Notes under the pieces: model-generated
Database searches by the model: none
Told to the model about the DNA's origin: nothing
What the model saw: the letters and a program-made list of their open reading frames with translations, nothing else
Shown: in pieces, positions 17,124 through 23,502 of the stretch
Layout: the number at the start of each line of letters is the position of its first letter
How positions within the stretch are numbered: the first letter of the stretch is position 1
Program-made: the position numbers and the translations under genes
DNA from: Pseudomonas sp. UBA6562
GTDB taxonomy: Bacteria; Pseudomonadota; Gammaproteobacteria; Pseudomonadales; Pseudomonadaceae
Assembly (NCBI RefSeq): GCF_002434265.1
Contig: NZ_DJJS01000003.1
Coordinates: 239,667-303,666, forward strand
DNA length: 64,000 nt
Direction of reading: 5' to 3'

Positions 17124-17687
17124 ATGATGAGCTTGAAAGATATTATTCTACTGGTACGAAGCTTGCCACCCATCGAGGCCGCCAAGCTTTTCACCTGGAC
17201 TGGGGCCTTGAAAATTACCCTTGCTTCATTCTGTATACTCGCGCTGAGCGAGAACCCCGGCTTTATCACAATGGCTGCCACGAGAACACCAGCCGTAGTC
17301 TCATCGAACATCGAGACCTGGGAGAACGATCAATCGATTTACAGATTCAGAATCACCTACAAAGATCCAGAAGGCAAAAAAGCAACTACCGTAGCTTATG
17401 CCTATAAAATAACATTCGACAGTGCTCGCATCCATAAAACCACGGCGCTATATGTTGATTTAGGCTACGCGCAATCCAAATTGATACTCGTGCGCTTGTA
17501 TACGGATAACGAAACCCTCTACGACAGCTCGCTCAGTCAAGTAATAGATGACAAGAACGACCGCATCGCCTTTTCTGCCATTGCCATTTTCGGCACGATG
17601 GGCAGCGGGTTACTGATAGGAGCCTGTTTCATGTATTGGCAGCATCACAGACTCAACGCATCGCCTCGCAAAAATAGCGCGCCATGA
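17124..17687 (+). CDS. DUF3592-like two-helix membrane protein, copy 2
   Basis: 187 residues, starting MMSLKDIILLVRSLPPIEAA. It is a tandem paralog of the gene at 16407 with the same order: short amphipathic start, helix near 20-42, outer domain (SIYRFRITYKDPEGKK, YAYKITFDSARIHK), and second helix with FGTMGSGLLIGACFMYW. The N terminus, YKITFD block and second helix are almost identical, while the outer domain differs most, as expected if it faces a changing partner. An AGGA ribosome site lies about nine bases before the ATG. No terminator with a T tract is evident after it. Function unknown. Confidence 0.75.
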   Translation: MMSLKDIILLVRSLPPIEAAKLFTWTGALKITLASFCILALSENPGFITMAATRTPAVVSSNIETWENDQSIYRFRITYKDPEGKKATTVAYAYKITFDSARIHKTTALYVDLGYAQSKLILVRLYTDNETLYDSSLSQVIDDKNDRIAFSAIAIFGTMGSGLLIGACFMYWQHHRLNASPRKNSAP

Positions 17688-17845
17688 GCTATTCAAAATA
17701 GAGCATCGATTTATGACAGAGTCCAAGTCCAGATGATCTGGCTAGCGTAGAGTCTTCGGCAGCCGGTCAACGGAGTCGCGCACATACCCTGCGCATTCGA
17801 ACAAGCCTCTCTGAGGCACTGAGGTCTTCGAGATTCTGCAAGGTA

Positions 17846-17922
17846 TGGCGTCCCAGGCAGGATTTGAACCTGCAACCTTCCCCTTAGGAGGGGGATGCTC
17901 TATCCAATTGAGCTACTGAGAC
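17846..17922 (-). tRNA. tRNA-Arg(CCT)
   Basis: 77 bases including encoded CCA. On the minus strand the acceptor GTCTCAG pairs with CTGGGAC (one G-U pair), followed by discriminator G and CCA. The anticodon loop is CTCCTAA, giving anticodon CCU for Arg AGG codons. The T arm is GGTTCAAATCC. Its 3' end points at the A/T-rich patch, a classic integration arrangement, but no duplicate end was found. Confidence 0.97.
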
Positions 17923-18025
17923 CCTGAGGCCGTCGGCGGGCGCCGGCGGCAAGGAAGGCGTGCATGTTAACCAGCGCTCGGCCGTTTGTCATGTAGGAAT
18001 CAGGCTGCACGAGCGAAGGCTTTGT

Positions 18026-18634
18026 TTACGCGTGTCGAGAAGGACGCGGCACGCCGATGATGCCTTCCTCTTCCAATACAGCCAGCAGCGCATTGACCGC
18101 CCCCTCAAGGGCGCCGGAATTGTCCAGATGCCGCATGCCCCTGGGCAGCGCACCGCTCAGCTCGGCACTGCGCGCCAGGCGCTGCTCCATTTCCTCCGGT
18201 AGCTCGCGCCCGCGGCTGAGCAGGCGCTGGCGCAAGACAGCAGGCGCGACGTCCAGGCAGATGGCGAGCAGGTCCGGGTATAGCGTGCGTGCCTGCTCGA
18301 GGTGGCCGCGCGAGCCATTGACCAGGACCGAATCACCGGCAGCCAGCCAGTCGTCGATCTGCCTCGGGATGCCATAGCACAGGCCATTGGCCTGCCAGTG
18401 CAGGGCAAAATCGCCTTGCGCCTGCATGTGCTCGAAGGTCTGCCGGGACACACCGAACGCCTCCTCTCCCAACGATTCAGGAGAACGGGTGATGGTGCGC
18501 CTGACGATCTTTACGCCCTGCTCTTCCAGCACAGGTCGGGCCGCCTGCAACAGCGAATCCTTGCCGGACCCCGATGGGCCTACCAGCAGGATGAGCCGGC
18601 CTCGCTCGTCTGGCAGGGGATTCACAGGGGTCAT
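18026..18634 (-). CDS. phnN: Ribose 1,5-bisphosphate phosphokinase PhnN
   Basis: 202 residues from the ATG at 18634 (MTPVNPLPDERGRLILLVG). P-loop GPSGSGKD at 19-26, then the guanylate-kinase-like fold with RRTITRSPES and a GIPRQIDDWL lid segment. The enzyme makes PRPP from ribose 1,5-bisphosphate, the last step linked to C-P lyase. No other phn gene lies nearby, so here it stands alone, which fits a role in salvage of PRPP independent of phosphonate breakdown (inference). A longer in-frame start nine codons upstream has no better ribosome site. Guanylate kinase is the main alternative, but length and the GEEAFGVSR stretch favour PhnN. Confidence 0.9.
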   Translation of the reverse strand: MTPVNPLPDERGRLILLVGPSGSGKDSLLQAARPVLEEQGVKIVRRTITRSPESLGEEAFGVSRQTFEHMQAQGDFALHWQANGLCYGIPRQIDDWLAAGDSVLVNGSRGHLEQARTLYPDLLAICLDVAPAVLRQRLLSRGRELPEEMEQRLARSAELSGALPRGMRHLDNSGALEGAVNALLAVLEEEGIIGVPRPSRHA

Positions 18635-18976
18635 GGCAGGCTCCTCGACGATTGAGCGCACGATATGCGCGGGGTGGACTCAGATGTTCCGACCCCTGTT
18701 ATCCGCGCTTGAACTCATTCTTTACGGATGAAAATGCGTAACAGGCCTTTCACTTTTCAAACCAGTACACATTTCTGATAATCGGTGCTGGCAAAAAGCC
18801 TTTACCCAGCTCACTATTTGTCACAGATTTGACGTCAAGGAACCGACTACCCTCAGGCAATATACGGTCCTTGTCACAGCAGCGGTTGAACATTTTGCCG
18901 AAATAACGGTCGTACCTTCACCGTGCGGGCAATCTGCGAACCGCTCCCCCTGAACCAGAAGAACCGGTTAATTTAT
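18635..18976. promoter_or_regulatory. phnN-amrZ divergent region with a candidate AmrZ operator
   Basis: 342 bases, A/T-richer than coding DNA. At 18798-18806 the plus strand reads GCCTTTACC, matching the core of the AmrZ consensus GGCCATTACCAGCC. AmrZ autoregulation is known in P. aeruginosa, so this is a reasonable operator, about 170 bases before the amrZ start. Promoters for both genes must also lie here. Confidence 0.5.
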
Positions 18977-19303
18977 ATGCGCCCATTGAAACAGGCTATC
19001 TACTCGAGCCGCACCGCTGACAAATTCGTCGTCCGCTTGCCAGACGGCATGCGTGAGCGTATCGCCGAAGTGTCGCGCAACCATCACCGCAGTATGAATT
19101 CCGAAATCATCGCTCGTCTCGAACAGACCCTGATCCAGGAAGGTGCCCTGGGTGAAGAACTGAGCATGCGCATGGACAGCCCTGAGCTGACCCTGCACGA
19201 ACGCGAGCTGCTGCAACGTTTCCGCCAGCTCTCCCACCGCCAGCAGAATGCGCTGGTGTCACTGATCGCACACGACGCTGAAATGGCTGCCGACGCCTCC
19301 TAA
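18977..19303 (+). CDS. amrZ: AmrZ, ribbon-helix-helix regulator of alginate, motility and c-di-GMP
   Basis: 108 residues from ATG 18977, starting MRPLKQAIYSSRTADKFVVR. An ATG 18 codons upstream would spoil the conserved start. The Arc/MetJ-type ribbon (KFVVRLPDGM, about 16-25) and two helices with HHRSMNSEIIARLEQTL make the DNA-binding domain. The C terminus (LTLHERELLQRFRQLSHRQQ and on) is the tetramerisation region, matching P. aeruginosa AmrZ in length and wording. In relatives it represses flagellar genes, activates alginate and controls diguanylate cyclases. It is followed by a strong terminator shared with mgtE. Confidence 0.96.
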   Translation: MRPLKQAIYSSRTADKFVVRLPDGMRERIAEVSRNHHRSMNSEIIARLEQTLIQEGALGEELSMRMDSPELTLHERELLQRFRQLSHRQQNALVSLIAHDAEMAADAS

Positions 19304-19321
19304 TCCGGCCAATCGCTCAGC

Positions 19322-19348
19322 AAAAAGCCAGCTTACGCTGGCTTTTTT
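19322..19348. terminator. Bidirectional Rho-independent terminator, amrZ / mgtE
   Basis: An 11-bp perfect stem (aaaaagccagc / gctggcttttt) with loop TTAC, preceded by an A run and followed by TTTTTT. It works in both directions and sits exactly between the convergent amrZ and mgtE stops. Confidence 0.92.
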
Positions 19349-19366
19349 GTGGGCTGGACACCGCCG

Positions 19367-20809
19367 TCAGAGCAGGAACAACGTGGCCAACCCAAGGAAG
19401 ATGAAGAAACCGCCACTGTCGGTCACGGCAGTGATCATCACACTGGCACCCATGGCCGGATCCCTGCCCATGCGCATCAAGGTCATGGGGATCAGCACCC
19501 CCATCAACGCCGCGAGCAGCAAGTTGAGCGTCATGGCACCGGTCATCACCACACCCAGCGACCAACTGCCGTACAGCCAGTAGGCCACCACACCGATCAC
19601 CCCGCCCCACACCAGACCATTGATCAAGGCGACCGCCAGCTCCTTGCGCATCAAGCGTACAGTGTTGCCAGGGCTCACCTGGTCCAACGCCATGGCGCGC
19701 ACGATCATGGTGATGGTCTGGTTGCCCGAATTGCCACCGATGCCGGCCACGATGGGCATAAGGGCGGCCAGGGCGACCAGTTTCTCGATGGAGCCTTCGA
19801 ACAGGCCGATCACCCGCGAGGCCAGGAATGCGGTGATCAGATTGATCGCCAGCCACGCCCAACGGTTGCGCAGCGAACGCCAGACCGAAGCGAAGATGTC
19901 TTCCTCTTCGCGCAAACCAGCCATGTTGAGCACTTCGGATTCGCTTTCCTCACGAATCAGGTCGACCATCTCGTCGATGGTCAAACGGCCGATCAGGCGA
20001 TCGCTCTTATCCACCACCGGTGCCGAGACCAAGTCGTAACGCTCGAAAGCCTGGGCGGCGTCGTAGCCATCTTCCTCGGGACGGAAGCTGACGGGATCGG
20101 TCGCCATGACCTCCGCCACTTGCTTCTCCGGGTCGTTGACCAACAGACGCTTGATCGGCAGCACGCCCTTGAGGATGCCGCCGTTGTCGACCACGAACAG
20201 TTTGTCGGTGTGGTTGGGCAGTTCCTTGAGGCGGCGCAGGTAGCGCAATACCACTTCCAGGCTGACGTCTTCGCGGATGGTGACCATCTCGAAGTCCATC
20301 AGCGCGCCGATCTGCTCCTCGTCGTAGCTCAGCGCGGAGCGCACACGCTCGCGTTGCTGGGCATCGAGGGTTTCCATCAGCTCATGGACGACGTCGCGGG
20401 GCAGTTCCGGCGCCAGGTCGGCCAGTTCGTCGGCGTCCATCTCCTTGGCGGCGGCCAGCAGCTCGTGGTCGTCCATGTCGGCGATGAGCGTTTCGCGGAC
20501 GGCGTCGGAGACTTCGAGGAGGATGTCGCCGTCGCGGTCCGAGCGCACTAGCTGCCAGACCGAAAGACGGTCTTCCAGCGGCAAGGCTTCGAGGATGTAG
20601 GCGGTATCGGCGGGGTGCAGGTCGTCGAGTTTGCGTTGCAGTTCGACGAGGTTCTGCCGGTGGACGAGGTTTTCAACCAGGTCGTGGTGCTGACCTTCTT
20701 GGCGATGGGTCAGGTCTTCGACGACACGCTGACGCTGCAGCAGCTCGATTACCTGGGCCAGACGGTCCTGCAGGCTGTCTTGGCTTTTCTTTACTTCGAT
20801 TTCGGTCAT
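19367..20809 (-). CDS. mgtE: Magnesium transporter MgtE
   Basis: 480 residues from the ATG at 20809 (MTEIEVKKSQDSLQDRL). Domains: an N-terminal helical MgtE_N domain (about 50-160) with LHPADTAYILEALPLEDR; two CBS domains (about 165-290) that sense magnesium; a plug helix; and five membrane helices at the end with AALMPIVAGIGGNSGNQT, the signature of the pore. It is a Mg2+ channel of the inner membrane gated by cytosolic Mg. It is convergent with amrZ. A longer in-frame start ten codons upstream is less likely because MTEIEVKKS is the usual beginning in relatives. Confidence 0.95.
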   Translation of the reverse strand: MTEIEVKKSQDSLQDRLAQVIELLQRQRVVEDLTHRQEGQHHDLVENLVHRQNLVELQRKLDDLHPADTAYILEALPLEDRLSVWQLVRSDRDGDILLEVSDAVRETLIADMDDHELLAAAKEMDADELADLAPELPRDVVHELMETLDAQQRERVRSALSYDEEQIGALMDFEMVTIREDVSLEVVLRYLRRLKELPNHTDKLFVVDNGGILKGVLPIKRLLVNDPEKQVAEVMATDPVSFRPEEDGYDAAQAFERYDLVSAPVVDKSDRLIGRLTIDEMVDLIREESESEVLNMAGLREEEDIFASVWRSLRNRWAWLAINLITAFLASRVIGLFEGSIEKLVALAALMPIVAGIGGNSGNQTITMIVRAMALDQVSPGNTVRLMRKELAVALINGLVWGGVIGVVAYWLYGSWSLGVVMTGAMTLNLLLAALMGVLIPMTLMRMGRDPAMGASVMITAVTDSGGFFIFLGLATLFLL

Positions 20810-21160
20810 AGGCGAACTCCACTCCCAGCAGCGGAGCACGCCGGGGGAATCAATCGGTCAGTTCAGGCTTGAAAAAGCGTAGGGATAAGTAACTACTGGG
20901 TAAGTCCATGGTGGTATTCCACAAGCCCCGGCGGGGCTGACGGGCGCAATCATACACTGCCCAAGCGATTGGTTCGCTTAAATTTTTGTCAAGGGTGAAC
21001 GTTGCCGCGATGTGTCTATGACAACGGGCGTGGCGTTACGTGCGGCTGTGCAATGCCGGGGCGGGCCGATCTTGAGCAGGAGAGGATGGGAAAAGGATTT
21101 AGAGGATTCCATGAATCGCAGACAGCAAAAAGCCCGCTTAAAAAGCGGGCTTCTCTGATA
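20810..21160. other. Intergenic region between mgtE and the tRNA-Arg array
   Basis: 351 bases. It holds the mgtE promoter and possibly its leader, with a small stem agccccggcggggct near 20925-20939. No recognisable M-box-like magnesium riboswitch could be confirmed by eye. The end of the stretch carries the tRNA terminator listed separately. Confidence 0.4.
21130..21152 (-). terminator. Terminator of the tRNA-Arg(ACG) array
   Basis: On the minus strand the sequence is a 10-bp stem (aagcccgctt / aagcgggctt) with a 3-base A/T loop followed by TTTTG, just after the last tRNA-Arg copy. A good intrinsic terminator for the array. Confidence 0.85.
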
Positions 21161-21237
21161 TGGCGGACCCAAGAGGATTCGAACCTCTGACCGCTCGGTT
21201 CGTAGCCGAGTACTCTATCCAGCTGAGCTATGGGTCC
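21161..21237 (-). tRNA. tRNA-Arg(ACG), copy nearest the terminator
   Basis: 77 bases with encoded CCA. Acceptor GGACCCA pairs with TGGGTCC, discriminator G. Anticodon loop CTACGAA gives ACG (inosine at the wobble position in the mature RNA) reading CGU/CGC/CGA. Sequence identical to the next two copies. Confidence 0.97.
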
Positions 21238-21308
21238 GGGATGGTAGTTTTAAACCAGATTACCACTGGCTGATGAAGCTGCCTTGATATGCAAAGCCAC
21301 TTCAAAAG

Positions 21309-21385
21309 TGGCGGACCCAAGAGGATTCGAACCTCTGACCGCTCGGTTCGTAGCCGAGTACTCTATCCAGCTGAGCTATGGGTCC
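21309..21385 (-). tRNA. tRNA-Arg(ACG), middle copy
   Basis: 77 bases, identical in sequence to the copies 148 bases to either side, including the encoded CCA. The spacer is duplicated as well, so the unit arose by tandem duplication. Confidence 0.97.
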
Positions 21386-21456
21386 GTGACGGTAGTTTTA
21401 GACCAGATTACCACTGGCTGATGAAGCTGCCTTGATGTACAAAGCCACTTCAAAAG

Positions 21457-21533
21457 TGGCGGACCCAAGAGGATTCGAACCTCTGACCGCTCGGTTCGTA
21501 GCCGAGTACTCTATCCAGCTGAGCTATGGGTCC
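21457..21533 (-). tRNA. tRNA-Arg(ACG), promoter-proximal copy
   Basis: 77 bases, identical to the other two. As the minus strand is transcribed, this copy comes first after tRNA-Ser(GCT); the set is probably one transcript ending at 21130-21152. Confidence 0.97.
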
Positions 21534-21640
21534 GTGTTTTGCAGCGCATTATAGGTCGATTGAAACGTTTGCCAAGTCATTTTTCGTTTAATTTCAACGA
21601 CTTAACCACTTGAGCGATAACGACCTACATCGCGAAATAA

Positions 21641-21731
21641 TGGCGGTGAGGGGGGGATTCGAACCCCCGATACCCTTGTGAGGTATACTCCCTTAGCAGG
21701 GGAGCGCCTTCGGCCACTCGGCCACCTCACC
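21641..21731 (-). tRNA. tRNA-Ser(GCT)
   Basis: 91 bases with a long variable arm (TATACCTCACAAGGGTA region) typical of class II tRNA-Ser. Acceptor GGTGAGG pairs with CCTCACC, then G and CCA. Anticodon loop CTGCTAA gives GCU for AGC/AGU. It lies between csrA and the tRNA-Arg array, the usual pseudomonad order. Confidence 0.97.
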
Positions 21732-21803
21732 GCAACACGGGGCGTATATTAACCAGACCCCTCCCCGTTTGCAAACCTTTTTTTGAAAAAAACTCGATAA
21801 AAA

Positions 21804-21992
21804 TTAAAGGCTTGGTTCTTCGTCCTTCTCTTTCTTGATCCGCAGGTAGATTTCTTCGCGGTGAACGGCCACTTCCTTAGGGGCGCTGACACCAATGCGC
21901 ACCTGATTGCCTTTGACGCCCAGGACCGTGACGGTGATTTCACCATCGCCAATGATCAGGCTCTCGGCGCACCGACGAGTCAGAATCAACAT
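21804..21992 (-). CDS. csrA: RsmA/CsrA post-transcriptional regulator
   Basis: 62 residues, starting MLILTRRCAESLIIGDGEIT. The RNA-binding strands are intact: the LTRR start and the VHREEIYLRI segment with the key Arg near position 44. It binds GGA motifs in mRNA leaders and controls motility, biofilm and secondary metabolism under the Gac/Rsm system. A GAGGAG ribosome site precedes the ATG. It follows lysC with a terminator and a separate promoter region of about 145 bases. Pseudomonads carry several csrA paralogs; this is the one located between lysC and tRNA-Ser, that is, rsmA. Confidence 0.96.
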   Translation of the reverse strand: MLILTRRCAESLIIGDGEITVTVLGVKGNQVRIGVSAPKEVAVHREEIYLRIKKEKDEEPSL

Positions 21993-22102
21993 AACTTACT
22001 CCTCAAACAATTCATCAGGGATAACAGTCTAGTGGTGGGGCCATCGACCCCAAGCGACCGCGCTCGCAAGGACAGTAGCGCGCGCAATCGCCAGAAACGC
22101 GA

Positions 22103-22126
22103 AAGGGCGCGGCAAGCCGCGCCCTT
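22103..22126 (-). terminator. Terminator after lysC
   Basis: A perfect 11-bp stem (aagggcgcggc / gccgcgccctt) with two central bases, so effectively a small tetraloop. It starts about 13 bases past the lysC stop on the minus strand and is followed by TTTCGC. It separates lysC from csrA. Confidence 0.8.
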
Positions 22127-22138
22127 CCCTGCAGCGTG

Positions 22139-23374
22139 TTACTCGCCCTGACGCGCAGGCGCGTCGAGTTCGAACGCGGTGTGCAACGCGCGCACGGCCA
22201 GCTCCAGGTACTTCTCTTCGAGCACCACCGAAACCTTGATCTCGGAGGTGGAGATCATCTGGATATTGATGCTCTCCTTGGCCAGCGCTTCGAACATGCG
22301 GCTGGCAACGCCTGCATGGGAACGCATGCCGACGCCCACGATAGACACCTTGGCGATCTTGATGTCACCGATGACTTCGCGCGCACCGATCTCGCGAGCC
22401 GTATTCTGCAGCACGGCCAGCGCCTGATCGTACTCGTTGCGGTGCACGGTGAAGGTGAAATCGGTGGTGTTATCGTGCGCCACGTTCTGCACGATCATGT
22501 CCACTTCGATGTTAGAAGCGCTGATCGGGCCGAGGATCTTGAACGCCACGCCCGGGGTGTCCGGAACGCCGCGAATGGTCAGCTTGGCCTCATCGCGGTT
22601 GAAGGCGATACCGGAAATGATCGGCTGTTCCATGGATTCCTCTTCGTCAATGGTGATGAGGGTACCCGGACCCTCCTTGAAGCTGTGCAGCACGCGCAGC
22701 GGGACGTTGTACTTGCCGGCGAACTCCACCGAACGGATCTGCAGCACCTTGGAACCGAGGCTGGCCATTTCCAGCATCTCCTCGAAGGTGATCTTCTCCA
22801 GGCGCTGGGCTTGCGGCACCACGCGCGGATCGGTGGTGTAGACGCCGTCCACATCGGTGTAGATCTGGCACTCCTCGGCCTTGAGCGCCGCCGCCAGGGC
22901 CACGCCCGTGGTGTCCGAGCCGCCGCGGCCGAGGGTGGTGATGTTGCCGTGCTCGTCCACGCCCTGGAAACCGGCGACCACGACGACGCGACCGGCCTGC
23001 AGGTCGGCGCGGATCTTCTGATCGTCGATCTGCAGGATGCGCGCCTTGTTGTGCGCGCTGTCGGTGAGGATACGCACCTGGTTGCCGGTGTACGACACCG
23101 CCGGCACGCCGCGTTCGAGCAAGGCCATCACCAGTAGAGCGATGGTGACCTGCTCGCCGGTGGACACGATCACGTCCAGCTCGCGCGGATCGGGCTTTTC
23201 GCTGATTTGCTTGGCCAGCTCGATCAGGCGATTGGTTTCGCCGCTCATGGCCGACAGCACGACCACCAGGTCATCGCCCGCCTCGCGGAATTTCTTGACC
23301 TTGTCGGCAACCTGCTGGATCCGCTCGATGGAACCGACAGAGGTGCCGCCAAATTTCTGTACGATCAACGCCAT
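22139..23374 (-). CDS. lysC: Aspartate kinase
   Basis: 411 residues, usual for the pseudomonad enzyme. The kinase domain starts MALIVQKFGGTSVGSIERIQ with KFGGTS as the ATP-binding signature, then VSTGEQVTIALLVMAL and GRGGSDTTGVALAAAL. The C-terminal third has two ACT domains (ITIRGVPDTPGVAFKILGPI and KVSIVGVGMRSHAGVASRMF) for feedback by lysine and threonine. It catalyses the first step to lysine, threonine, methionine and diaminopimelate. It lies 128 bases after alaS and may be partly cotranscribed with it. An in-frame ATG (MEQPIISGIAF) near residue 250 could give a short regulatory form, as some aspartokinases have; not testable here. Confidence 0.97.
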   Translation of the reverse strand: MALIVQKFGGTSVGSIERIQQVADKVKKFREAGDDLVVVLSAMSGETNRLIELAKQISEKPDPRELDVIVSTGEQVTIALLVMALLERGVPAVSYTGNQVRILTDSAHNKARILQIDDQKIRADLQAGRVVVVAGFQGVDEHGNITTLGRGGSDTTGVALAAALKAEECQIYTDVDGVYTTDPRVVPQAQRLEKITFEEMLEMASLGSKVLQIRSVEFAGKYNVPLRVLHSFKEGPGTLITIDEEESMEQPIISGIAFNRDEAKLTIRGVPDTPGVAFKILGPISASNIEVDMIVQNVAHDNTTDFTFTVHRNEYDQALAVLQNTAREIGAREVIGDIKIAKVSIVGVGMRSHAGVASRMFEALAKESINIQMISTSEIKVSVVLEEKYLELAVRALHTAFELDAPARQGE

Positions 23375-23502
23375 TTCAAAGGTGCCTCAGCCCCGAGGGG
23401 CCCCAGTAAACAATCCATCCTGCCGGCGAGCGGAGCGCCGCCCGACCCGCCTCCCTTGGCGGGCAGGCAGACCGGGCTCAGCGATTCACCGCCCGCGGCA
23501 TC

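Larger units (their letters stand above)
21161..21533. repeat. Tandem direct repeat, 148-bp unit of tRNA-Arg plus spacer
   Basis: Starts of the three tRNAs are exactly 148 bases apart (21161, 21309, 21457). The two spacers (ttaccactggctgatgaag and flanks) are almost identical, differing at only a few positions (for example gatatgcaaag versus gatgtacaaag). This is a recent duplication, kept for gene dosage or by recombination. Confidence 0.93.

Noticed and set aside
20810..21120. Magnesium riboswitch in the mgtE leader
   Set aside because: Small stems exist, but no conserved M-box core could be recognised by eye; would need a covariance-model search.
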